Origin: Bog-532 sp963720945
GTDB lineage: Bacteria > Actinomycetota > Actinomycetes > Streptosporangiales > Streptosporangiaceae
Direction of reading: 5' to 3'
NCBI GenBank assembly: GCA_963720945.1
Contig: CAVRHH010000007.1
Span: forward strand, 310,001 to 374,000
Length of the DNA stretch: 64,000 bases
Positions within the stretch are counted from its first letter, which is position 1. Each line of letters opens with the position of its first letter. Position numbers and translations under genes: made by a program. Below the pieces are notes generated by a model. The model saw nothing but the letters and a program-made list of their open reading frames with translations. It did not search any database and was not told the origin of the DNA. Below are positions 53,048 through 61,207 of the stretch, one piece after another.

Positions 53048-53932
53048 TCAGGACAGCACCCGGCGGCGGAAGTTGCGCAGGCCGAGGGCGAGGAAGCCGG
53101 CGCCGAAGGCGAACACCACCGGGTAGACGACGTAGAGGTGCATGTGCGGCGCCAGCGTGAAGGCGGCCCGCATGCCCTCGTTCACGTAGATGAGGGGGTT
53201 GATGAGCACCAGCGTCTGCAGCCAGTGCCACCCGCCCACGGTGACCGGGGCCAGCTTGGTCCACGAGTAGTAGGTGCCCCCCAGGAAGGTGATCGGCAGG
53301 ATGATGAAGCCGAACATCAGCCCGATGTTCCGGGGCTCGAAACTGGTGCCCAGGACCAGCCCGAGGCCGGCCATCGCGACGGACGCCAGCGGAACGAACG
53401 TCACGATGATCCACCAGTGCAGCGACAGGTGCGCCTGTACCCCCGGCGCGTGCACGACCGACGCGATCGGCAGCACGATGACGGCCGACAGCACGCCCTG
53501 AGCCGCACCGGAAAGCACCTTGGCCACCGCCACCAGCCAGATGGGGCAGGGCGCCTGCACCCGGTCCTCGATCTCCCGGGTGAAACCGAACTCCTGCGCC
53601 ATGGCCAGGGCGATCGACTGCACGCCCTGGAACATCACGGAGATCCCGACCACCCCGGGGACCAGGACCGTTGCGAACGCGGATTGCGCGGCGGTACCGT
53701 GCCCGCCGCCGATGCCCTGTCCGATCTTCGGGAAGACGAAGAGGAAGACGAAACAGAGCAGGAACGGCTGGATAAGCGTGCGGAGCACGAACTCCCAGAC
53801 ATGCTTGCGCAGCACCACGAGGTCGCGCAGCATGAGCGCGCCGAGCGCGGTCCAGCTCGCGGCGGCTACCGACCGGGTGGGGCCGCCGCCGATCCGCCGG
53901 GCAGGCGCCTCGGGCGCCGCAGAGGTCGTCAT
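53048..53932 (-). CDS. ABC-2 type permease (DrrB-like)
   Basis: This 294-residue protein has six predicted helices. It includes the family-typical LRTLIQPFLLCFVFLFVFPKI, FGFTREIEDRVQAPCPIWLV and FIILPITFLGGTYYSWTKL with a following NPLIYVNEGMRAAF. It pairs with the ATPase upstream (ATG overlaps its stop by 4 nt). This is the third DrrAB-like exporter in the window. Substrate unknown. Confidence 0.9.
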   Translation of the reverse strand: MTTSAAPEAPARRIGGGPTRSVAAASWTALGALMLRDLVVLRKHVWEFVLRTLIQPFLLCFVFLFVFPKIGQGIGGGHGTAAQSAFATVLVPGVVGISVMFQGVQSIALAMAQEFGFTREIEDRVQAPCPIWLVAVAKVLSGAAQGVLSAVIVLPIASVVHAPGVQAHLSLHWWIIVTFVPLASVAMAGLGLVLGTSFEPRNIGLMFGFIILPITFLGGTYYSWTKLAPVTVGGWHWLQTLVLINPLIYVNEGMRAAFTLAPHMHLYVVYPVVFAFGAGFLALGLRNFRRRVLS

Positions 53933-54930
53933 TGGTCCCGCAGCTCCCGGCCGGTGAGGTTGATGAACACGGTCTCCAGGCTCGGCTCGGAGACCGACAC
54001 GTCGTTCAGGTCGAAACCGCCCCGCTCCGCCGACAGCACGATCCGCGGGATCAGCCGGTCACCGCCCTGCACGTGCAGCTGTACTCCCCCGTCCACCAGG
54101 CGGGTGCGGGTGACGCCCGCCACGTCGTGGCTGAACAGCTCGGCCAGCCGCTCGGTGTCACCGGCGGTCTTGACCGTGACCACCGTGTCGGCGCCCACGC
54201 TCTGCTTGAGCGCGGCCGGGCTGTCCAGGGCCAGGATCCGGCCGTGGTCCATGATGGCGACCCGCTCACAGAGCTGGTCCGCCTCCTCCATGTAGTGCGT
54301 CGTCAGCAGGATGGTCTGGCCCTGCCCGTGCAGCTCGCGCAGCAGATCCCAGAGCGCGAGACGGCTCTGCGGGTCGAGCCCGGCCGTCGGCTCGTCCAGG
54401 AAGAGCACGGACGGGCGGTGGAAGATGGCCCGCGCCACCATGAGCCGTTGCGCCATCCCGCCGGACAGCGCGTACACCGACGCCTTAGCCCATTTCGACA
54501 GCTGGAACTGTTCGAGCAGCTCATCGGCGGTCTGGCGGGAGACCTTCGCCCCCATGCCGAACAGCCGGCCGTGGAAGTACAGGTTCTCCCAGACGGTGAG
54601 CTGGCGGTCCAGGGTGTTCTGCTGGGAAACGATCCCGCTGAGCTGCTTGGCCAGGGCCGGATGCGCCGCGACGTCCACCCCGGCGAGGAACGCCCGCCCG
54701 GAGGTCGGCAGCACACGCGTGGTCAGCATGCCCGCGGTGGTGGTCTTGCCCGCGCCGTTCGGTCCCAGCAGGCCGAAGATCTCGCCGACCTGGACGTCAA
54801 GGTTCAGCCGGTCGACCGCGGCGAAATCGGCGCCAGCGTAGATCTTGGTCAGGTCCTCGGTATGGATGACCGCGCCGGAACCGGCCCACGGCTCAGAGGG
54901 GGCGCTTAGCGGCGCCTTGGCCATGCTCAT
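53929..54930 (-). CDS. ABC transporter ATP-binding protein (DrrA-like)
   Basis: This 333-residue ATPase has Walker A LLGPNGAGKTTTAGML, signature ALSGGMAQRLMVARA, Walker B VLFLDEPTAGLDPQS and an H-loop in LLTTHYMEEADQL. The C-terminal domain ends LETVFINLTGRELRDQ. The signature has Met-Ala in place of the usual Gln-rich turn. It forms an exporter with the overlapping permease gene. Confidence 0.92.
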   Translation of the reverse strand: MSMAKAPLSAPSEPWAGSGAVIHTEDLTKIYAGADFAAVDRLNLDVQVGEIFGLLGPNGAGKTTTAGMLTTRVLPTSGRAFLAGVDVAAHPALAKQLSGIVSQQNTLDRQLTVWENLYFHGRLFGMGAKVSRQTADELLEQFQLSKWAKASVYALSGGMAQRLMVARAIFHRPSVLFLDEPTAGLDPQSRLALWDLLRELHGQGQTILLTTHYMEEADQLCERVAIMDHGRILALDSPAALKQSVGADTVVTVKTAGDTERLAELFSHDVAGVTRTRLVDGGVQLHVQGGDRLIPRIVLSAERGGFDLNDVSVSEPSLETVFINLTGRELRDQ

Positions 54931-54963
54931 CGACCCTCATCGTAGCCCGGCGCAGGCGCGGGG

Positions 54964-54985
54964 GCGTTACGGGTCCAGGTCAGGC
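54964..54985. repeat. 22-bp direct repeat, left copy
   Basis: It contains GTTACGGGTCCAGGTCAG and is identical over 22 bp to 56088-56109. The pair brackets the truncated glycosyltransferase fragment. Confidence 0.85.
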
Positions 54986-56087
54986 CTAGCTGCTGTCTGC
55001 CTCGGCGCAGAAATAGACATGTGGCGAGAGGAGGCGGCAGTTGGCAGCGATCCACTGGATGCGCGGGTCGGCGAGGGAGGGGGCCAGCACGAGGTGGAAT
55101 TTGCCCTCGTGGATGTCGGCCTGCAGCTGGCTGAGGGTCGGTGACGGGATCGTTCCGGTGAACCCGCCGATGGGCAGCGCCTCCTGGCCGCTGACGTAGC
55201 TGAAGATCGAGGCGATGTAGGAGGTCTGCGTAGCCATGAGGTACGGCGCATTGCCCCGCAGGCGCTCCAGGCGCGGGACCGTGACCCGCTGAATTCGCGC
55301 CAGCTGCGCCGGGACTCCGGCGAGTTCCCCGGCTACGCGCTGCGGTTCGAAGGGCGTGTCGAAGGGGCTCTCGTGGTTGGCGGTCAGCCCGGCGGAGGCC
55401 ACGGCCGGCGCCAGCAGGCAGGCGACGACGCCGGCGGCGAGCGCCGCCTCATACAGCGCGCCGCGCCCGAGCAGCAGCGAGGCAAGAGCGATCGCCACCG
55501 CCACGGCACCGGCGGCGACGACGACGGTCAGCAGCCAGCCGGGCAGGTGCGCGCCCGTGCCCGGCAGCAACCAGGCGGAGTACGCCACCGTCCCGGCGAC
55601 GATGACGGCGAGGATGACCGCCTTGACCCGGCGGCGCGCCGGTTTCCACGCAACCGCGACGGCGGTGCCCAGGATCGCGGCTATTGCCGGGGTGAGGGCG
55701 GCCGTGTAGTAGGCGTGGATGTACGTCGCAGCCGAGAACGTCACGGCGAGCGTCGCCAGCCAGCCGCCCCAGAGCACGAAGGACGCGCGGGGCCCGTCAC
55801 CTTTCGGGTGCCTGCGGCGGATGACGATTCCCCCGGCGGCCGCCAGCAGGGCGGTGGGGAGCAGCCATCCGGTGTCCAGGCCGAAGTTGCCGTGCAGCAG
55901 CCGGGCCGGCGTCGCGCGTGGAATGGGGATGATCTCGGCCGGCGATATCTGCCCGGCCAGCTGCTGCACCGGTGTCTGGCCGCCAAACCTGCCGAAGCCG
56001 TTGTAGGAGAACACCTGCAGCACCGAAGAAACCGTGCTGGTCCTCGTCGAATCCGACCACGACCACGGTGGCCGCCGGTGCGCGGCT
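54986..56087 (-). pseudogene. C-terminal fragment of a YkcB/ArnT-like glycosyltransferase (family 39)
   Basis: The frame encodes only the C-terminal part of an ArnT/YkcB-type protein. It enters the family alignment at VLQVFSYNGFGRFGG and continues through several membrane helices (ASFVLWGGWLATLAVTFSAA; YIHAYYTAALTPAIAAILG). It ends with the exported globular region (ATQTSYIASIFSYVSG, LPIGGFTGTIPSPTLSQLQ, then a TAG stop). The N-terminal half, with the acidic catalytic loop and the first eight or so helices, is missing. The homology stops beside the right 22-bp repeat at 56088. No start codon with a ribosome-binding site is available, so it is best read as a decayed remnant. Confidence 0.75.
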
Positions 56088-56109
56088 GCGTTACGGGTCC
56101 AGGTCAGGC
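56088..56109. repeat. 22-bp direct repeat, right copy (contains gcvP stop)
   Basis: Identical to 54964-54985; it includes the TCA that is the gcvP stop codon on the minus strand (56104-56106). Confidence 0.85.
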
Positions 56110-58959
56110 GAAGGCCTCCGGGGGCGGGCAGGCGCACATCAGGTGCCGGTCACCGTAGGCCTGGTCGATGCGCCGGACCGGGGGCCAGTACTTGCCCTGG
56201 CGGATGCCGGCCACCGGGTAGGCGGCCTCGGCGCGGTCGTAGGTGTGTTTCCACTCCCCCGCGATGAGCATCTCGGCGGTGTGCGGGGCGTTCTTCAGCG
56301 GGTTGTCGTCGCGGTCGTACTCTCCCGCGCCCACCCGCTCGATCTCCCGCCGGATGGCGATCATGGCCTCGCAGAACCGGTCCAGCTCGGCGGTGTCCTC
56401 GCTCTCGGTGGGCTCGATCATCAGCGTGCCGGCCACGGGGAACGACATGGTCGGCGCGTGGAACCCGTAGTCGACGAGCCGCTTGGCCACGTCCTCGTTG
56501 GTGATGCCGGTCCGGGCCGTGATTGGCCGCAGGTCGATGACGCATTCGTGCGCCACGAGCCCGGCGCGGCCGGTGTAGAGCACCGGGTAGTGCGGCGCGA
56601 GCCGCTGGGCCACGTAGTTGGCGGACAGCACCGCGACCTGGGTCGCGCGGCGCAGCCCATCCGCGCCCATCATCGCGATGTAGGCCCAGGAGATCGGCAG
56701 GATACCGGCTGACCCGTAGGGCGCGGCCGCGACCGGCCCCACGTGGCCCGGGGCGGCCGCCTCATGGCCGGGCAGGAACTCGGCCAGGTGCGAGCGGACC
56801 CCCACCGGGCCGACGCCGGGACCGCCGCCGCCGTGCGGGATGCAGAACGTCTTGTGCAGGTTCAGGTGCGAGACATCGGCCCCGAACGAGACCGGGGTGG
56901 CCAGCCCGACCAGCGCGTTCAGGTTGGCCCCGTCGATGTAGACCTGGCCGCCCGCGGCGTGCACCGCGTCGCACACCTGGCCCACGGTCTCCTCGTACAC
57001 GCCGTTGGTGGACGGGTAGGTCAGCATGACGGCGGCGACCTGGCCGGCGTGCGCGTCCAGCTTGGCGCGCAGGTCACCCAGGTCGATCGCGCCGTCCGAG
57101 CCGCACTTGACGACAACCACCCGCAGCCCGGCGAGCACGGCGCTCGCCGCGTTGGTGCCGTGCGCCGATTCCGGGATCAGGCACACGGTGCGGTCCGGTT
57201 CCTGCCGGGACCGGTGGTAGGCCCGGATGGCCAGCAGCCCGGCCAGCTCGCCCTGGGAGCCGGCGTTCGGCTGCAGTGAAACCGCGTCGTAGCCGGTGAT
57301 CGCGGCCAGCGCCGCTTCCAGCCCGCTGATCAGCTCCCGGTACCCGGCGGCCTGCTCCGGCGGCGCGAACGGGTGCAGGCTGGCGAACTCCGGCCAGGTG
57401 ATCGGCTCCATCTCGGCCGCCGCGTTGAGCTTCATCGTGCAGGAGCCGAGCGGGATCATGGACCGGTCGAGGGCGATGTCGGAGTCGGCCAGGCGGCGCA
57501 GATAGCGCATCATGGACGTCTCGCTGCGGTGGGAGCGGAACACCGGGTGGGTGAGGAACTCACCAGACCGGCGCAGCTCCGCGGGCAGCGCCCCCGGGGT
57601 CCCCGGGGCGTCGGCCGGGTCCGCGGCCAGCTCCACCTCGGCGGGCGCCCGGTCCAGCAGCGCGGCGGCGACCTCCCGCAGCCGTGCGCCGGTGGTCGTC
57701 TCGTCGCAGCTGATCTGGATCGCGCCGTCGCCCGCCAGGTACAGGTTGTATCCGGCGTCCCGGGCCCGGGCCACCGCCGCAGCGGCCGCCTCCGGGCCTC
57801 CCGGCGGTACCGCCCGCACGGTGTCGAACACGGAATGGTGGCCCGTTCGGAATCCACCGGCCCCCAGCGTGGCGGCGAGGATGCCGGCGCTACGGTGCGC
57901 ACCGGCGGCGATCGCGGCCAGGCCCTCGGGCCCGTGGTAGACGGCGTACATCGAGGCCAGTACCGCGGGCAGTACCTGCGCGGTGCAGATGTTGCTGGTC
58001 GCCTTCTCCCGGCGGATGTGCTGTTCCCGGGCCTGCAGCGCGAGCCGGTAGGCGGGCTTGCCGTCGGCGTCCACCGAGACGCCGACCAGGCGGCCCGGCA
58101 GCTGGCGGCGGAGCTTGTCGCGGACCGCGGCGTAGCCGGCGTGCGGGCCGCCGAAGCTCATTGGCAGCCCGAACCGCTGGGTGCTGCCGACCGCAATGTC
58201 CGCGCCCAGTTCCCCCGGCGGCGTGAGCAGCGTGAGCGCGAGCAGGTCGGCGGCGACCGCGGCCAGCGCGCCGCGGTCCTGGGCGGCCCGGATCACCGGG
58301 GCGAGGTCACGGACCGCGCCGGACGCCCCCGGGTACTGCAGCAGCACACCGAACAGCGCGCCGTCCGGCTGGCCGACGATCACCTCGGGGGTCACGTCGG
58401 TGACGATGAGCTCGATGCCGAGCGGTTCGGCGCGGGTCCGCAGCACGGCGAGGGTCTGCGGCAGGCAGTCGGCGTCGGCGAGGAACACGTGGCCCTTCCC
58501 CGCGGCGCGCCGCGCCAGCGTCATGGCCTCCGCGGCGGCGGTCGCCTCGTCCAGCAGCGACGCCCCGGCCACCGGCAGCGCGGTCAGGTCCGAGATCATC
58601 GTCTGGAAGTTCAGCAGCGCCTCCAGCCGGCCTTGGGAGATCTCCGGCTGGTAGGGCGTGTAGGCGGTGTACCAGCCCGGGTTCTCCAGCACGTTGCGGC
58701 GGATCACGGCCGGGGTGATCGTGCCGTAGTAGCCGAGCCCGATCATCGAGGTGAGCACCTGGTTGCGCCCGGCCAGCCGGCGCAGTTCGGCGAGGGCGGC
58801 GTCCTCGGTCAGGGCCGGGGGCAGGTCCAGCGGCGCGGCGTCCGCCGACGCCGGGAGGGCGGCCTCGGTGAGCTCATCCAGCGAGGCGTACCCGACCGCG
58901 GAGAGCATCCGCTGCTGCTCGTCCGGTGCGGGCCCAATGTGACGACGGGCGAATTCCAT
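56104..58959 (-). CDS. gcvP: Glycine dehydrogenase (decarboxylating), glycine cleavage P protein
   Basis: This 951-residue single-chain P protein decarboxylates glycine and passes the aminomethyl group to the lipoyl H protein. N-terminal FARRHIGPAPDEQQRML, GYYGTITPAVIRRNVLENPGW and PYQPEISQGRLEALLNFQTM are diagnostic. The PLP lysine is in HLNLHKTFCIPHGGGGPGVG, and PIGSCTMKLNAAAEM and SAHGTNAASA are further landmarks. ATG 58959 has AGGAGG 7 nt upstream. A glycine riboswitch lies about 240 nt upstream on the same strand. gcvT and gcvH are not in the window. Confidence 0.97.
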   Translation of the reverse strand: MEFARRHIGPAPDEQQRMLSAVGYASLDELTEAALPASADAAPLDLPPALTEDAALAELRRLAGRNQVLTSMIGLGYYGTITPAVIRRNVLENPGWYTAYTPYQPEISQGRLEALLNFQTMISDLTALPVAGASLLDEATAAAEAMTLARRAAGKGHVFLADADCLPQTLAVLRTRAEPLGIELIVTDVTPEVIVGQPDGALFGVLLQYPGASGAVRDLAPVIRAAQDRGALAAVAADLLALTLLTPPGELGADIAVGSTQRFGLPMSFGGPHAGYAAVRDKLRRQLPGRLVGVSVDADGKPAYRLALQAREQHIRREKATSNICTAQVLPAVLASMYAVYHGPEGLAAIAAGAHRSAGILAATLGAGGFRTGHHSVFDTVRAVPPGGPEAAAAAVARARDAGYNLYLAGDGAIQISCDETTTGARLREVAAALLDRAPAEVELAADPADAPGTPGALPAELRRSGEFLTHPVFRSHRSETSMMRYLRRLADSDIALDRSMIPLGSCTMKLNAAAEMEPITWPEFASLHPFAPPEQAAGYRELISGLEAALAAITGYDAVSLQPNAGSQGELAGLLAIRAYHRSRQEPDRTVCLIPESAHGTNAASAVLAGLRVVVVKCGSDGAIDLGDLRAKLDAHAGQVAAVMLTYPSTNGVYEETVGQVCDAVHAAGGQVYIDGANLNALVGLATPVSFGADVSHLNLHKTFCIPHGGGGPGVGPVGVRSHLAEFLPGHEAAAPGHVGPVAAAPYGSAGILPISWAYIAMMGADGLRRATQVAVLSANYVAQRLAPHYPVLYTGRAGLVAHECVIDLRPITARTGITNEDVAKRLVDYGFHAPTMSFPVAGTLMIEPTESEDTAELDRFCEAMIAIRREIERVGAGEYDRDDNPLKNAPHTAEMLIAGEWKHTYDRAEAAYPVAGIRQGKYWPPVRRIDQAYGDRHLMCACPPPEAFA

Positions 58960-59070
58960 CCAGGAGCCTCCTGAGCTAAGTGGTCAGTCGGCGGCCTGCG
59001 CCCGGCGGCGACGCCGCCTCGGAGGGGTCCAGGAGGTCTCCCTCCAGGGGTCGCCCCGAAAGGGTCGCCC

Positions 59071-59108
59071 CCTCGGGGGGTCCGGGGGGTCGCCCCCCGG
59101 GCTAGCAC
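59071..59108 (+). repeat. G-rich hairpin module in the gcvP leader
   Basis: CGGGGGGTCCGGGGGGTCG is followed by CCCCCCGGGCTAGCAC, the same 3' module as in the 109-bp repeats. Here it lacks the upstream hairpins and lies between the riboswitch and the gcvP start. It is preceded by GGGGTCGCCCCGAAAGGG (59057-59074), a related partial copy. Confidence 0.7.
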
Positions 59109-59124
59109 TGCGGGCCCCGGCGAA

Positions 59125-59139
59125 GGTGGCAAAGCCACC
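59125..59139 (-). promoter_or_regulatory. Small hairpin after the glycine riboswitch
   Basis: GGTGGC (59125-59130) pairs with GCCACC (59134-59139) around AAA. It is a candidate part of the riboswitch expression platform, though weak. Confidence 0.35.
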
Positions 59140-59198
59140 GAGCAGCATCAGCCGCCTCGGCTCCCCCTCTGTTGTTACGCGCCGATGTGGCCGACGCT

Positions 59199-59314
59199 AA
59201 CTTCAGAGATGCCTGTCCCGTCCGGTCCTGGCGCCTGAGAGGTTCCGGGGAACGTTGCCCCTTCGGCGCCCCGCGCTGGCCGCGCGAGGACTCTCCCGGA
59301 TGGTGTCGCTGGCG
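59199..59314 (-). promoter_or_regulatory. Glycine riboswitch upstream of gcvP
   Basis: Read on the minus strand, the order of conserved blocks is that of the glycine aptamer: CCGGGAGAG (near 59299-59291), GCGCCGAAGGGGCAA (near 59269-59255), CCTCTCAGGCGCC (near 59242-59231) and GGACCGGACGGGA. A short GGCATCTCTGAAG follows, as in single-aptamer actinobacterial versions. GAGAG and CTCTC can pair. Glycine binding in this class usually switches on glycine cleavage genes, which fits gcvP downstream. Confidence 0.85.
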
Positions 59315-59426
59315 GTACGAGTCTACCTGTAAAGATCGCGAGGTCACGCGAGGCGCCCGGCAGCTGAAGGCCAACGGGCCCCAGCGGGCCATCGAGCCCC
59401 AGCCGGTTACGGCGAGGAGGCCACAA

Positions 59427-59723
59427 CGGGGGGTTCCGGGGGGCGTCCCCCCGGGCCAGCACGATAAGGACCCCAGCGGCGAGCAGACCACCGTCTGCGA
59501 GCACACGTATCCCAGGGTTCTTCTCACGGGGGGTTCCGGGGGGCGTCCCCCGGGCCAGCACGATAAGGACCCCAGCGGCGAGCAGACCACCGTCTGCGAG
59601 CACACGTATCCCAGGGTTCTTCTCACGGGGGGTTCCGGGGGGGCGTCCCCCTGGGCCAGCACGATAAGGACCCCAGCGGCGAGCAGACCACCGTCTGCGA
59701 GCACACGTATCCCAGGGTTCTTA
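59427..59723 (+). repeat. Three tandem 100-bp repeats after the MerR gene
   Basis: G-runs beginning at 59428, 59528 and 59627 mark copies of 100, 99 and 97 bp. Each begins with the GGGGGGTTCCGGGGGG hairpin module and GGCCAGCACGATAAGG. Each continues with a piece not found in the 109-bp family (GCAGACCACCGTCTGCGAGC, itself a hairpin, then ACACGTATCCCAGGGTTCTT). The last copy ends at the MerR stop codon (TCA 59724-59726). Confidence 0.9.
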
Positions 59724-60413
59724 TCAGCCGGTTCGCTGGGCGCGCTTGCGGGAGAGCTCGTCCTGGCCGACGGTCAGGAGGCCGTCTTCGGCGCGGACGG
59801 CGGGCAGTTCGGCGAGGTTGCCCTCCACCTCCTGCCAGACGCGGCCCAGCGCGATGCCGAACACCCCCTGGCCGCCTTGCAGCAGGTCCACCACCTCGTC
59901 GGGCGAGGTGCACTCATAGACGCTGACGCCGTCGCTCATCAGGGTGACTTCGGCCAGGTCGCTGGTCCCGTGGTCGCGCAGGTGGTGCACGGCGGCGCGG
60001 ATCTGCTGCAGCGAGATGCCCGTGTCGAGCAGCCGCTTGACCACCTTCAGGACCAGGATATCCCGGAAGCCGTAGAGGCGCTGTGACCCGGAACCGTGCG
60101 CCCCCTGAACGCTCGGCTCGACGAGCCCGGTGCGCGCCCAGTAGTCAAGCTGCCGGTAGGTGATGCCCGCCGCGGCGCATGCGGTCGGCCCCCGGTACCC
60201 CATCGTCGCCGGCTCCTCGCCCGGCGCGGCAGACCCGGTGGTGGCGTGCCCACGCTGACCGCCGGGCTGGCCGCTGCCCGGGCTGGCCTGCTCGCCGGTC
60301 TCGAACAGCGTGCCCTGCTCCTCGGCGTCCGGGACACTCGCTCGGCGACTATCGGATGGCTGACCGCCGTCCGTGGATCCCGCGCCCCTGGTTCCCGCCA
60401 CGCCCACCTCCAT
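59724..60413 (-). CDS. MerR-family regulator (Rv1830/McdR-like)
   Basis: This 229-residue protein has about 70 low-complexity residues, then a MerR DNA-binding domain (GYRGPTACAAAGITYRQLDYWARTGLVEPSV; GSGSQRLYGFRDILVLKVVKRLLDTGISLQQIRAAVHHL). A C-terminal region follows with LLQGGQGVFGIALGRVWQEVEGNLAEL. Position between gcvP and the bifunctional nuclease gene matches mycobacterial Rv1830 (ResR/McdR), a regulator linked to cell division and growth rate. The start ATG 60413 is tentative; the domain itself begins near residue 71. Confidence 0.88.
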   Translation of the reverse strand: MEVGVAGTRGAGSTDGGQPSDSRRASVPDAEEQGTLFETGEQASPGSGQPGGQRGHATTGSAAPGEEPATMGYRGPTACAAAGITYRQLDYWARTGLVEPSVQGAHGSGSQRLYGFRDILVLKVVKRLLDTGISLQQIRAAVHHLRDHGTSDLAEVTLMSDGVSVYECTSPDEVVDLLQGGQGVFGIALGRVWQEVEGNLAELPAVRAEDGLLTVGQDELSRKRAQRTG

Positions 60414-60665
60414 CGCGAGCTGACCACCCTGGGTACTCGTCTCGAACCGTAAGCCGGCCAGCTCACGGCGTCAACGATCCCACGCGGCGCGTCGCGACAT
60501 TCACGTTTAAGTCAGGCATACCGGCCCGGGATGAGCGACCACCGGCGCCTTGGCATGGCCTTGCTACCTGTGGTAACAGTGTCCCGCAGCGGCGTTGCGT
60601 AAACGTGCGGCGGCCGCTCAGTGCTTGCCGGAGCGCGCGCGTCGGGCAAGCCGCCGCGCGGCCGC

Positions 60666-61166
60666 TCAGGTGGCGCGGCCGAAGTCTTCCGGTGAGATGG
60701 TGTCCAGAAACTCCCGGAACTTCTCCACCTCGTCCTCCTGCTCGTCCGGGATGGCGACCCCCGCCTCGTCGAGGATCTCCTCCGCGGCGAAGATCGACGC
60801 CCCGGTCCGCAGGGCGAGCGCGATCGAGTCCGACGGGCGCGCGCTGACCTCGGCCCCATTGGAGAAAACCAGGTCGGCGTAGAAGATGCCGTCCCGCAGG
60901 GCGGTGATGTTGACCGTGCGCAGCTGAACGTTCAGCACGTCGAGCACGTCACGGAACAGATCGTGGGTCAGTGGCCGCGGAGAGACCATGCCCTGCTGGG
61001 CGAAAGCGATGGCCGTCGCCTCGACCGCACCGATCCAGATGGGCAAGTACCGGTCGCCCTGCGTCTCCTTGAGCAGGACAATAGGGCTGTTCGATGGCAT
61101 CTCGACCCGGACGCCGACGACCTCCATCTGCCGCACTACAGCTCCATCCTCACGTGCGATTGGCAT
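60666..61166 (-). CDS. Bifunctional nuclease family protein (DUF151)
   Basis: This 166-residue protein of the BFN/DUF151 family has VVGVRVEMPSNSPIVLLKE, YLPIWIGAVEATAIAFAQQG, PRPLTHDLFRDVL and the C-terminal acidic helix with DEQEDEVEKFREFLDTISPEDF. The family is named after a plant nuclease; bacterial activity is poorly defined. Synteny equals mycobacterial Rv1829. ATG 61166 or an internal ATG at 61127 may be the start. It lies between the two MerR genes. Confidence 0.9.
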   Translation of the reverse strand: MPIAREDGAVVRQMEVVGVRVEMPSNSPIVLLKETQGDRYLPIWIGAVEATAIAFAQQGMVSPRPLTHDLFRDVLDVLNVQLRTVNITALRDGIFYADLVFSNGAEVSARPSDSIALALRTGASIFAAEEILDEAGVAIPDEQEDEVEKFREFLDTISPEDFGRAT

Positions 61167-61207
61167 GCCATCACTGGCCGGCCACTCCCTTTGTCAAGGT
61201 ACACCCG

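Larger units (their letters stand above)
58960..59723. other. Long gcvP leader and repeat region
   Basis: The 764 bp between gcvP and the MerR gene hold no gene. In minus-strand order: three tandem 100-bp repeats after the MerR stop, about 115 bp of unassigned sequence, and the glycine riboswitch (59199-59314). Next come a small hairpin (59125-59139), the G-rich repeat module (59071-59108) and the gcvP ribosome-binding site. Confidence 0.75.

Noticed and set aside
51863..54295. 810-codon plus-strand frame running from the tandem repeats through the ABC exporter genes
   Set aside because: Its first part is the periodic translation of the non-coding repeats and the rest is antisense to clearly recognised genes.
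59102..59704. Minus-strand frame of 200 codons with a 33-residue periodicity over the 100-bp repeats
   Set aside because: The period equals the DNA repeat, it overlaps the glycine riboswitch, and there is no ribosome-binding site or homology, so it is treated as a by-product of the repeats.
60620..60656. GCTTGCC/GGCAAGC hairpin as terminator of the nuclease gene
   Set aside because: It has a 7-bp stem with a large GC loop and no T-run; in this GC background it is close to chance expectation.
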